Source: JAEUOS01 sp965279115
GTDB taxonomy: Bacteria; Pseudomonadota; Gammaproteobacteria; Burkholderiales; JAEUOS01
Direction: 5' to 3'
DNA length: 64,000 bases
Assembly: GCA_965279115.1 (NCBI GenBank)
Contig: OZ257137.1
Location: forward strand, 4,588,001 to 4,652,000
Shown: one piece after another, positions 33,548 through 43,389 of the stretch
How the letters are laid out: the number at the start of each line of letters is the position of its first letter
Numbering within the stretch: position 1 is the stretch's first letter
The notes under the pieces: model-generated
Seen by the model: the letters and a program-made list of their open reading frames with translations, nothing else
The model's database searches: none
Told to the model about the DNA's origin: nothing
Translations under genes and position numbers: made by a program

Positions 33548-36262
33548 ATGAATCCAGGCGTCAAGGGGTTGGGCGTGTTCGCGGCGGTGCTGTGGCTGGT
33601 GGCCCTGGCCGCGCCATTGGCGGCTTTGCATTGGCAATCGACCGGGCTCGCCATTCTTGCCGCCGGGCTGGTGCCGCTGGCCGGCTGGCTGGGTGTGCGC
33701 CGGCTGCTGCGCCCGTTGTCGACCCTCAGGCAGGAAGTCGCAAGGCTTTCCGCGGATCCCCATTCCTGCACACTCGCCTCAACGGTGCGGGGTGATGAAT
33801 TCGGCGCTCTGGCGTCAGACATTTCCGCCGTCCTGGACGGTCGCCATGCGGCCGGCGTCGCCGTCGAGGACGCCCAGCGGATCGCCAGCGAAAGCCAGGC
33901 GGCCATCGCCAGCCTGATCGACTCCGCCCGCGACGCCATCGTCACGGCCGACCGCGAACAGCGGGTGGTGATCTTCAACCATGCCGCCGAAGCCATGTTC
34001 GGCTACACCGCCGCCGAGGTGTACGGCCAGCCGCTTGAAATCCTCATGCCGGCGCGCTTCCGCCACACGCATCGGGCACAGGTCGCGAAGTTCGGCGAAG
34101 GCGAAGGCGAGCCGCGCCAGATGAGCCATGCCGACCGCGTGGTGGTCGGGGTGCGACGCGATGGCAGCGAATTTCCGATCGAGGCGTCGATTTCCCGCGT
34201 ACAGCGCGGCGGCGGCGTCGAGTACACCGTCATCATGCGCGACGTCACCGAGCGGGTCCGCGCCGCACGCGAGCAGGCGGCCACCGCGGCGATGCTGCAC
34301 CAGACCGTCGAGCACATGCCCATGGGTGTGTCGGTGATGGATGCCAAGTTCAATTGCATCGCCTTCAACGAACGCTTTGTCGACCTGCTGGATTTTCCCA
34401 AGGGCGAATTCACCATCGGCGATCCGCTCGAGAAATTCCTGCGCTACAACGCCTCGCGCGGCGAGTACGGGCCGGGTGATGCCGACGAGCAGGTCAAGAC
34501 GCGCATCGCGCTGGCGCGGCGCGCCGAGCCGCATTGCTTCGAGCGCAGGCGTGCCGACGGCAAGATCATCGAGGTGCGCGGCACACCGGTACCCGGCGGC
34601 GGGTTTGTCACGGTGTACACCGACGTCACGGCGCAGCGCGAGGAGTCGCGCCGGCTGATCGAGGCGCGCGAACATGCCGAAAGCGCTGCGCGCGCCAAGA
34701 GCGAGTTCCTTGCCACCATGAGCCATGAGGTGCGCACCCCGATGAACGGCGTGCTGGGGATCGCCGAACTGCTGTTGGACACGCAACTATCGGTCGACCA
34801 GCGCGACTATGTCGAAACCATCCTGCGCTCCGGCCAGGCGCTGCTGGAAATATTGAACGACATTCTCGACCTGTCCAAGATCGAGGCGGGCAAGCTCGAC
34901 CTGGAGTCGATCGCCTACGACCCGGTCCAGGCGCTCAATGATGTGATCGCGCTGTCCGGACCGCGCGCCTCGGCCAAGGGCTTGCTGCTCGACGCGCAGG
35001 TCGCGCCCGATGTGCCGCGCGACGTGATCGGCGATCCGGGCCGGCTGCGCCAGGTGCTCTCCAACCTGATCGGCAATTCGCTCAAGTTCACCGATGCCGG
35101 CGCGGTGCGGGTCGAAACGCGCGTGGTGAGCGTCGATGGCGACGACGTGGTGCTCAGCTTCACCGTCACCGACACGGGCATCGGCATGACACCGGAGCAG
35201 CAGACCAAGCTGTTCCGCCCCTTCACGCAGGCCGATACCTCGACCACGCGCCGTTTCGGCGGTACCGGTCTGGGGCTGGCCATCTGCCTGCGCTTAGTCG
35301 AGATGATGGGCGGCAAATTCGAAGTCAGGAGCGAGCCGGGCCAAGGATCGAGTTTCAGCTTCACGCTGCACTGCAGGCGCGCCGCCGCGGGCGCGAGCCG
35401 GGCTGAACTCGACGACAACCAGATGCAACGCAAGTTCAGCGGTCGGGTGCTGGTGGTTGAGGACAACGTGGTCAACCGCAAGGTGGCGCGCGCCACCCTC
35501 AAGGGCTTCGGTCTCGAGGTCCTCGAGGCCGAGAACGGCAGCCTGGCGCTCGAGGTTCTGGCGCAGGAGGCGGTGGACCTGGTGTTCATGGACATGCACA
35601 TGCCGGTGATGGACGGCGTCGAGGCGACCTGGCGCATCCGCATCGCCGAGGCCGAGGGGGAACTGCCGGGCCGCCGGCCGATCGTGGCGATGACCGCCAA
35701 CGTGCTCAAGGAGGCGGTCGATACCTGCATGGAAGCCGGCATGGACGGCTTCCTGCCCAAGCCTTTCGCCAGGCGCGAGATGATCGAGGTGCTGACGCGC
35801 TGGCTGGGCGCGGCCGGAAACGGCGACGCCGCGGCCGGGCGGGCGTCGGCGCGCGCGCAAGCGGCGGTCGAACCGGCCGCGGTGGCCGCGCCACCCGCAG
35901 CCGGTGCGCCTGTCGATCACGGCGTCTATGCCCAGCTTGTCGAAACCATGGGCGAGGACATCGCCACGCTGGTCGAGGATTTCTTCGGCAGTACCGAGGA
36001 CATGCTGGTGGCCCTGGGCAAGAGCCCGGAGCGTGACGACGTCAAGCTGGTGACGCGCCTTGCGCATACGCTCAAGTCGAGTGCGGCCATGGTGGGCGCG
36101 ATGCGGCTTTCGGCCCTGGCGAAGCAGCTTGAAGCGCAAGGCAAGGCGGGCGACCTGGGCGGGCTCGAACAGGCGCTGGCGGATTTGCGGATTGAATTCG
36201 ACCGGGTGCGCGTGGCCCTCGAGGCGGCGGGAAAAGATGTCGTGCAGGTCGCCGATGTCTGA
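33548..36262 (+). CDS. Hybrid sensor histidine kinase (PAS-PAS-HisKA-HATPase-REC-HPt)
   Basis: A 904-residue membrane-anchored phosphorelay kinase. Two N-terminal hydrophobic helices lie within residues 5-50, followed by a HAMP-like linker. PAS 1 spans about 117-238 and PAS 2 (PAS_7 type) about 245-370. The H-box TMSHEVRTPMNG carries His393, and the HATPase has GTGLGLAI. A receiver domain has Asp682 in LVFMDMHMP, and an HPt domain has His840 in LAHTLKSSA. All four relay residues are present, so it can pass phosphate internally and out to other receivers. It overlaps the next gene by 8 bases; the following two genes encode receivers and are natural targets. Confidence 0.93.
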   Translation: MNPGVKGLGVFAAVLWLVALAAPLAALHWQSTGLAILAAGLVPLAGWLGVRRLLRPLSTLRQEVARLSADPHSCTLASTVRGDEFGALASDISAVLDGRHAAGVAVEDAQRIASESQAAIASLIDSARDAIVTADREQRVVIFNHAAEAMFGYTAAEVYGQPLEILMPARFRHTHRAQVAKFGEGEGEPRQMSHADRVVVGVRRDGSEFPIEASISRVQRGGGVEYTVIMRDVTERVRAAREQAATAAMLHQTVEHMPMGVSVMDAKFNCIAFNERFVDLLDFPKGEFTIGDPLEKFLRYNASRGEYGPGDADEQVKTRIALARRAEPHCFERRRADGKIIEVRGTPVPGGGFVTVYTDVTAQREESRRLIEAREHAESAARAKSEFLATMSHEVRTPMNGVLGIAELLLDTQLSVDQRDYVETILRSGQALLEILNDILDLSKIEAGKLDLESIAYDPVQALNDVIALSGPRASAKGLLLDAQVAPDVPRDVIGDPGRLRQVLSNLIGNSLKFTDAGAVRVETRVVSVDGDDVVLSFTVTDTGIGMTPEQQTKLFRPFTQADTSTTRRFGGTGLGLAICLRLVEMMGGKFEVRSEPGQGSSFSFTLHCRRAAAGASRAELDDNQMQRKFSGRVLVVEDNVVNRKVARATLKGFGLEVLEAENGSLALEVLAQEAVDLVFMDMHMPVMDGVEATWRIRIAEAEGELPGRRPIVAMTANVLKEAVDTCMEAGMDGFLPKPFARREMIEVLTRWLGAAGNGDAAAGRASARAQAAVEPAAVAAPPAAGAPVDHGVYAQLVETMGEDIATLVEDFFGSTEDMLVALGKSPERDDVKLVTRLAHTLKSSAAMVGAMRLSALAKQLEAQGKAGDLGGLEQALADLRIEFDRVRVALEAAGKDVVQVADV

Positions 36263-37444
36263 CGCCGACCTGCCGCGGGCCCTGGTGGTCGACGACGATG
36301 TCACCGGCCGCGCGTTCCTGCGCGCGCTTCTCAGGCGTGCCGGCTACGCGGTGGAAGTGGCGCCGGATGGCGAGACCGCGCTGCAGATGTTCCGCCCGGA
36401 TGCCTACGACGTGGTCTTCATGGACATGATGATGCCCGGCATGGACGGCGTGGAAACGACGTCGCATATCAAGGCTTCGGCCGGCAACATCTTCACGCCG
36501 GTGATCTTCGTCACCGGCGCGGGGGATGAGGAAAGCCTGGTGCGCGCCATGGACGCCGGCGGGGACGATTTCCTGACCAAACCGGTGACCGCGGGCGTGC
36601 TGCTGGCGAAATTGCGCGCCATGCAGCGCATCCGTGCGCTGCATGAACGCACACGCACCCTCTACGCCCGCGTGATCGATGACCAGGAACATGCGCGCGA
36701 GGTGTTCGAGCGCGCGGTGTCGGCACGCGCGGTGAGCTCCCCGGCCTTGCGTTCCCGGCTGATACCGGCGGATGTTTTCAGCGGCGACATGCTGCTTTCG
36801 GCCCGCACGCCGGACGGCGGCCTGATGGTGATGGTGGGCGACTTCACCGGCCATGGCCTGGCGGCGGCGCTTGGCGCGGTGCCGGCGGCCGAGGCCTTCC
36901 GTTCGACTGCCGGTGCCGGGCATTCCGCCCTGCGGGTGCTGGAGGAAATCAACCGCCGGCTGGCCGACGCGCTGCCGCGCGGGCACTTCCTGGCGGCCGG
37001 CATTGCGCACGTTGATCCGCACCTGCGCAGTGTCATGCTCGCCAATTGCGGGTTGCCGCCGCTGCTACTGTGCGGCCGTGACGGGGTGCGCGAACGGGTC
37101 CGATCCAGTTGCCTGGCCCTGGGCATCGATGGGGATGCGACCTATGCCGACGGTTTCCGCAGCCTAGCCGTCGCCGAGGGGGAGCGTCTGGTTTTCACCA
37201 GCGACGGAGTGACCGAGGCCGGCAACGCCAGCGGCGCACAGTTCGGCGACGACCGTCTCGAGGAATTGCTGGCCCGCCTGGCAGGCGGGAATCACGATGC
37301 GCCGGCCGAGGTGATGGCCGCGCTCGATGTGTTTCGCGACGGCACGCCCTTCGCGGACGATGTCAGTGTCGTTGAAATGGTGTTTGAACCCGCGTTGCTC
37401 GGCGATTCCGCCGCACGGCGCCAAACGTTGCAAGAGGTGATGGC

Positions 37445-37448
<4 letters not shown>
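36255..37448 (+). CDS. Response regulator with PP2C/SpoIIE phosphatase output
   Basis: Start at the ATG at 36255, which overlaps the kinase stop; the longer frame from 36060 lies wholly inside the kinase gene. The 397-residue protein has a receiver domain (phospho-acceptor Asp57 in VVFMDMMMPGMDG; Lys in FLTKPV) and, from about 170, a PP2C-type SpoIIE serine phosphatase domain (VMVGDFTGHGLAAALGA, FTSDGVTEAGN). Such proteins dephosphorylate anti-sigma-factor antagonists in partner switching. No antagonist or anti-sigma gene is seen in the window. It is translationally coupled on both sides. Confidence 0.92.
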
Positions 37449-38443
<995 letters not shown>

Positions 38444-38464
38444 CGGCCGGCGCTGGCGCGTGCC

Positions 38465-39616
38465 TCAGGCGGGGGCGGCGAACGAGTCGTCCCACAGCTT
38501 GCCCGCGGGAGGGATTTCCCCGAGCTCGCTTTGCGCGACGGTTTTGTCCACATGGTAGGCGGCCTGGCTGGTAACACGCTTGCGCGGTTCCGCGAAACGC
38601 TTGCCTTCGGCCGAAATCAGCGCCCGCACGATCGGCTGCTCCGGGTGACGGGTACGGCGGCAGACGATGGCGAGCTCGCCGTTCTTGAGCCGGACGGCGG
38701 CGCCCGGGGGATAGGGCGTGAGTTCGCGCACCAGCAAGGCGCACAGGGCGGGGTCGAGTCCCTTGCTCTGGTTCACCAGCAGGTGGCGCAGCGCCGCACC
38801 CGGATTGACTCCCTCGCGGAAGGCGCGTTCGGACACCAGCGCGCAGTACTGGTCGGTCACGGTGAGCACACGGGCGAACCGGTCGATGGCGTCGCCCGCG
38901 AGCTTTTTCGGATAGCCTGATCCATCCAGGCGTTCATGGTGGTTTTGCACCGCCTGGCACCAGGCTTCCGAGGTGACGCCACGTTCGCGCAAGGCGGCCG
39001 CACCTTGTGCCGGGTGGCGTGCGATCGCGACCTTCTGTTCCTCGGAAAGCGGGGCCTCCTGCGCATACATGAGCGCCTGCAGTCCGATCATTGAGAGGTT
39101 CATGGTGAGCAGCGCGCACAGGCAGGTTTCGATTTCGTCTTCGGTGGCTTCCTGGCGCGCCAACAGGAGGCTGCCCAGGGCGGTGCAATTGACGGCGTGG
39201 CGCGATGGGTAGTGGGTCCCCTTGCTGGTGACGATGTTGCCGATCGCGGCATCGGCGTCGAGCGTGGCGGCGCCGCGAATGGCGCGCGCCAGTTCGAGCG
39301 TGCGCAACGGGAACAGGTCCGCGGCGGTGGTGTCGAACAACGCGGCCGCGGCATCCCGTGCCTGCCCCAGCGAATCGATCACCGACACCCGCGGACCGGG
39401 TGGCTGCACCGGGACGTAGCCGGATGTCAGGATGCGCGGCGCGCGCGCCTGCGGGTCTTCGGCATACAGTCCGTTTTCAAGCAGCCGGTCGAACTGGGAC
39501 TGGCTGGCGATGATCGAGCCACGTCGCAGCAGCAGCACGCCACGCGCGTCGTAAGCGTCGAAAGGCAGCGGATCCCCTATGCTCACCTGATCGGCGCGCA
39601 AGCGGTGTTCGAACAT
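38465..39616 (-). CDS. HD-GYP-type protein with degenerate HD motif
   Basis: A 383-residue protein in the HD-GYP c-di-GMP phosphodiesterase superfamily. The GYP part is intact (NHHERLDGSGYP, residues about 225-236), as are HP (201-202) and VTDQY (normally VxD). The metal-binding HD dyad, expected near residues 171-178 as LLHDIGK, reads LLTMNLSMIG. Catalysis is therefore doubtful and a c-di-GMP sensing or scaffold role is possible. The N-terminal about 110 residues are a separate domain of unknown type. The ATG at 39616 has GGAAGGG upstream. It is divergent from the next histidine kinase. Confidence 0.85.
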   Translation of the reverse strand: MFEHRLRADQVSIGDPLPFDAYDARGVLLLRRGSIIASQSQFDRLLENGLYAEDPQARAPRILTSGYVPVQPPGPRVSVIDSLGQARDAAAALFDTTAADLFPLRTLELARAIRGAATLDADAAIGNIVTSKGTHYPSRHAVNCTALGSLLLARQEATEDEIETCLCALLTMNLSMIGLQALMYAQEAPLSEEQKVAIARHPAQGAAALRERGVTSEAWCQAVQNHHERLDGSGYPKKLAGDAIDRFARVLTVTDQYCALVSERAFREGVNPGAALRHLLVNQSKGLDPALCALLVRELTPYPPGAAVRLKNGELAIVCRRTRHPEQPIVRALISAEGKRFAEPRKRVTSQAAYHVDKTVAQSELGEIPPAGKLWDDSFAAPA

Positions 39617-39794
39617 ATGGGTCCCCTTCCAGGTAAGCCGGCACAGCCGCAGGGACGCTTTTGCCGGGTTGCTTGCGGATTCGCCCGGGCGACGGTTGGG
39701 GTACCTTTACGGAACGTGCCTGCGCCAATCCGGCGATTGGATTGAACATAGCGGGATTCTCACCCAGCCATGCGGGAAGGAAAGTGCCATTCGT

Positions 39795-41906
39795 GTGCCA
39801 GACAAGCGTTTAGGCGGGGCCGCCGGCGTCGAGATTCCGGGCGCGGACGACCTCATGTTGCGCGCCGCCCCGGCGTTGCGCATGATGCTCCTGTCCTGCC
39901 TGGTGGGCTTGCCGGTCCTCGGGCTGCTGCTGCCGTTCGCCGGCTTCGTCGGTGAAGCCGCGGCCATCTGGGGCGTGGTGGTCATGTTCGCGTTCCTCTA
40001 CGTGCTGCTGCGGCGCGGCATCGTCAGGCCGGTGTTTTTCGGGCTGGTGCTCACGCTCCTGGCCTATGGCGTGGCGGCGACCGTGATCTACGGGTCGGTG
40101 CGCGGCACCACCATCTACGCCTTTGTCGGCGCGGTGGTGGTGGGCGGCATCTTCTTCGGCACGAGGGCGCTGGTGGCCACCCTTGCCGCTTGCGTGGTCT
40201 GCGTGGGGCTGCTGATCTTCGCGGAGAACGCCGGTTGGCTGGGGCCCCATCCGGATCCTTCGGTGGGACTGATGCAGTGGGTCAACCACTCGGTGGTGCT
40301 GACACTGATCGCGGTGAACATCGGATTCGCCCATTCCCTGGCGGTGACGGCACTGGCCGAGAGCCGCAACGAGCTCGCTGAGCGGCGCATCGTCGAGCGC
40401 GCGCTGGGTCGCAGCGAGGAGCTGTTCGACGCCTTTTTCCGCAACAATCCGGCGGCACTGGTGATCACCCGCGTCGATGACGGGGCCATCATCGAGATCA
40501 ACGACGCCTATGAGCGCATCTTCGAGGTCGGCAGGATGGACGTCATCGGCAGCGCGTCGTCGGGCGACACTCCGTCGGGCGACGCGTTGTGGCCGTCGCC
40601 ACAGGCGCGCGCCGATTTCATCGCCAGCGTGGCCCGCGACGGCCGGGTGACCAACCAGCGCGTGCGCCTGCGGCGCATGGGCGGCGCGGAATTCGAGGCC
40701 ATCATCTCCAGCGAGGCGCTGGAATGGCGCGGCGGGCGCCACCTGTTTTCCTCCATCACCGACGTCAGCGCCGAGGCCGCGACCCGCACCGCCCTGGAAC
40801 GAAGCGAGGGCCGCCTGCAGACGATCTTCCGCGAAAGCCCTATCGCCATCGTGTTGACCGATTTCGACAACGCGCGGGTGGTCGACATGAACCTGGCGGC
40901 CGAGCGGCTGTTTGGCGTGGGGCGCGGCGCCGGCAACGGCATGCGCACCCAGCCGTCTTTCACCGACAGCGGGGTATTCACCGCCGCGCGCGCGGCCATG
41001 GAAGCCACCGGCAAGCTGGCCGATTTCCATGTGCTTCTCAAGCGCCCCGATTCCGGCTTGCCGCTGCATGTGCTGCTTTCGTCGACCATCGTCACCGAAG
41101 GCGGCCAGCGTCTGGCGATCAACCAGCTGGTGGACATCAGCGCCGAGTTGCAGGCGCGCGCGGCGCTGGCGACGGCCAATGCCGGCCTGGAGGCGCGGGT
41201 GCGCGAGCGCACCGCGCAACTGGAGGCGTCGAACCGCGAACTGGAGGCGTTTTCGTATTCGGTGTCGCATGATCTGCGCTCGCCCTTGCGCGCCATCGAC
41301 GGGTTCCTCGGCATGCTCGAGGAAAACCTGCGCGAGCGCATGAACGACGATGACCGCGAATTGATGCGGCGGGTGACCGCCGGATGCAGCCGCATGGACG
41401 CGCTGATCGCGGACCTGCTCGACCTCTCGCGCATCGGCCGCATGGAGGTGCAAAGGCAATCCGTGGATTTGTCCGGCCTCGCCCGGGCGGTGTGCGCGCA
41501 ACTGGCGCAGCAACAGCCGGATCGCCAGGTGCGCATCGACATCGCGCCGGGCCTTGAGGCGCAGTGCGACCCGGCGCTGGCGCGCATCCTGCTTGACAAC
41601 CTTCTGGGCAACGCATGGAAATTCACCGGGCGCAAGGAGGGGGCGGTGATCGAATTCGGTACGCAGCGGATCGACGGCGAAGAGGTATTCTTCGTGCGTG
41701 ACAACGGCGCGGGATTCGACATGAAGTATGCGCAAAAGCTGTTCTCCGCCTTCCAGCGCATGCACCGGCAGGACGAATATCCGGGCTCGGGCATCGGTCT
41801 TGTGACGGTGCAGCGCATCGTCTCGCGCCATGGCGGGCGTGTCTGGGCGGAAGCCGAAAGCGGACGCGGCGCGACCTTCCGCTTCACGCTGGGAAAGCCG
41901 GATTGA
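39795..41906 (+). CDS. PAS-containing sensor histidine kinase (703 aa)
   Basis: Start placed at the GTG at 39795, which has AAGGAAAG about 9 bases upstream; the ATG at 39855 is an alternative, and a frame from 39669 seems too long. About five transmembrane helices form the N-terminal input region (about residues 25-180). Two PAS domains follow (LFDAFFRNNPAALVITR..., LQTIFRESPIAIVLTDF...), then a coiled linker. The HisKA domain has His492 in YSVSHDLRSP, and the HATPase has the N box DNLLGNAWKF and a G box GSGIGLVTV. No receiver domain is attached and no dedicated response regulator is adjacent. Glucokinase follows 10 bases after the stop. Confidence 0.9.
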   Translation: MPDKRLGGAAGVEIPGADDLMLRAAPALRMMLLSCLVGLPVLGLLLPFAGFVGEAAAIWGVVVMFAFLYVLLRRGIVRPVFFGLVLTLLAYGVAATVIYGSVRGTTIYAFVGAVVVGGIFFGTRALVATLAACVVCVGLLIFAENAGWLGPHPDPSVGLMQWVNHSVVLTLIAVNIGFAHSLAVTALAESRNELAERRIVERALGRSEELFDAFFRNNPAALVITRVDDGAIIEINDAYERIFEVGRMDVIGSASSGDTPSGDALWPSPQARADFIASVARDGRVTNQRVRLRRMGGAEFEAIISSEALEWRGGRHLFSSITDVSAEAATRTALERSEGRLQTIFRESPIAIVLTDFDNARVVDMNLAAERLFGVGRGAGNGMRTQPSFTDSGVFTAARAAMEATGKLADFHVLLKRPDSGLPLHVLLSSTIVTEGGQRLAINQLVDISAELQARAALATANAGLEARVRERTAQLEASNRELEAFSYSVSHDLRSPLRAIDGFLGMLEENLRERMNDDDRELMRRVTAGCSRMDALIADLLDLSRIGRMEVQRQSVDLSGLARAVCAQLAQQQPDRQVRIDIAPGLEAQCDPALARILLDNLLGNAWKFTGRKEGAVIEFGTQRIDGEEVFFVRDNGAGFDMKYAQKLFSAFQRMHRQDEYPGSGIGLVTVQRIVSRHGGRVWAEAESGRGATFRFTLGKPD

Positions 41907-41916
41907 AGGCGGCCGA

Positions 41917-42903
41917 TTGAGCGCAAGCGCGCAAGCTTCCGGGCAATGGCTGGTGGCCGACATCGGCGGCACCCGCCTGCGCGCGGCGTTGTCCGATGCG
42001 GGGTCGCCGCCGTATGCGTTTGCCGAATTGGCGTGTGCGGACTACCCGGGTCCGGCGGAAGCCTTGCTGGGATACCTTGCCGCAAACGCGGCGCGGCCGG
42101 TCGCCGCTTGCCTTGCGGTGGCGGGCCCGGTGGACGGCGACAGGTTCCGCTTCACCAATAATGACTGGTCGTTCTCCGTCGAGGATGTGCGGCGCAGGCT
42201 GTGCCTCGAAAAACTGCTGCTGAAGAACGACTTCGAAGCCCTGGCGCTTGCACTACCTACGCTGTCAGGCGCTGACCTTCACCCGCTCGATGTGCCAACA
42301 GGCAAACCGTCCGGCCATCACACGCTGGCGGTTGTCGGCCCCGGCACCGGCCTGGGTGTCGCAAGCCTGGTGCCGCACGCCGGCGGCTGGATCGCCCTGC
42401 CTGGCGAAGGCGGGCACATCGGATTTGCGCCTCAGGACGATCTTGAGCGCGAGGTCGAGCGTGTGCTGCGGCGGAGCAAGCCGCGCGTGACCAATGAAGA
42501 CATTCTTTCGGGTGCCGGCCTCGCACTGCTGTACCGGGCGCTCGGGGTAGTGGAAGGCCAGACCGCAGTGGCGGGGATCACTCCGGCCGAAGTCACGCAG
42601 CGAGCCCTCGCCGGAGCGGACGCGCTTGCCGTTCAAACCGTCGACGTGTTCTGTGCCGTGCTGGGTTCGGTGGCGGGCGACGTGGCGCTCCTGACCGGCG
42701 CGCGCGGCGGCGTATTCATCGGCGGCGGCATCGCGCCACGCATCCTGCCCATGCTCGAACGCAGCCGCTTCCGGCTGCGCTTCGAGGACAAGGGCGCGCA
42801 GCGTGAGTACACGTGCGCCATCGGTACTTCCGTGATTGTCGCGAGCACGCCCGCGCTGGCGGGTGCTGTCGCGGCGCTGCGTGAGGCAACGGCGCGCGAA
42901 TAG
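41917..42903 (+). CDS. glk: Glucokinase
   Basis: ATP-dependent phosphorylation of glucose to glucose-6-phosphate. Start placed at TTG 41917, 10 bases after the kinase stop and preceded by GAAGGCGG, giving 328 residues, the usual length of bacterial glucokinase. A longer frame would overlap the kinase by 77 bases. Motifs: LVADIGGTRLR (ATP phosphate 1), LLKNDFEALALA with the catalytic Asp, GPGTGLGVASL, PGEGGHIGFAP, and FIGGGIAPR. It may be co-transcribed with the sensor kinase. Functionally it links free glucose, released by the nearby MalQ/GlgX activities, to glycolysis and to glucose-1-phosphate for GlgC. Confidence 0.9.
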   Translation: MSASAQASGQWLVADIGGTRLRAALSDAGSPPYAFAELACADYPGPAEALLGYLAANAARPVAACLAVAGPVDGDRFRFTNNDWSFSVEDVRRRLCLEKLLLKNDFEALALALPTLSGADLHPLDVPTGKPSGHHTLAVVGPGTGLGVASLVPHAGGWIALPGEGGHIGFAPQDDLEREVERVLRRSKPRVTNEDILSGAGLALLYRALGVVEGQTAVAGITPAEVTQRALAGADALAVQTVDVFCAVLGSVAGDVALLTGARGGVFIGGGIAPRILPMLERSRFRLRFEDKGAQREYTCAIGTSVIVASTPALAGAVAALREATARE

Positions 42904-42990
42904 GGCTGTGAGTTTCCGCTGTTCCCGATTGAGTACCCGATGGATGTCAGGGGCGCTGGCCGATGTTTGCGGGGCTGGCCGCGGCCCGGT

Positions 42991-43019
42991 CTCAGAGGTC
43001 GCAATTTGCGACCTCTGAG
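42991..43019. terminator. 29-base perfect palindrome between convergent genes
   Basis: Fourteen-base perfect arms (CTCAGAGGTCGCAA at 42991-43004 and its complement at 43006-43019) around a single T lie between the glk stop (42903) and the DUF1330 stop (43049), which face each other. A bidirectional terminator is most likely. On the plus strand a short CCTTTT follows 10 bases later, and on the minus strand there is no U-tract, so a protein-binding site is an alternative. Confidence 0.6.
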
Positions 43020-43048
43020 GCGTCAACTCCTTTTCGGCCTCCCCGGCT

Positions 43049-43339
43049 TTACAACCCTTCCACCAGCCGGATGTCCCTTACCGCCCCGTTGCCGAGCGCG
43101 CGCAGCGCCTCCTGGTAGCCGGGGGAGTCATGCGCGGCCTTGGCGGCGTCGATGCTGTCGAACTCGACCACCACCACCCGCTGCATCATGCCGGCCTCGT
43201 AGGTATGGGCGGCCGGCCCGCGCACCAGGAAGCGGCCGCCGGCGGCCTGGATGGCGGGGCCGGCCAGCTTGCCGTAGGCGGCCATGGCGTCCGGATTGTC
43301 GATCGAGCGGTAGGTGGTGACCCAGTAGGCTTTTGCCAT
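43049..43339 (-). CDS. DUF1330 family protein (96 aa)
   Basis: Start at the ATG at 43339 with AGGAG upstream. The 96-residue ferredoxin-like dimeric alpha-beta barrel protein has MAKAYWVTTY at the start and the motif VVVEFDSIDAAKAAHDSPGYQEAL, typical of DUF1330. The biochemical role of the family is unknown. It follows malQ by 50 bases on the same strand and may be the last gene of the glycogen transcript. Confidence 0.9.
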   Translation of the reverse strand: MAKAYWVTTYRSIDNPDAMAAYGKLAGPAIQAAGGRFLVRGPAAHTYEAGMMQRVVVVEFDSIDAAKAAHDSPGYQEALRALGNGAVRDIRLVEGL

Positions 43340-43389
43340 TTGTCTTCTCCTGTTGTGATTGTCAAGCGGGGTAAATCTGTTGGTCACCG

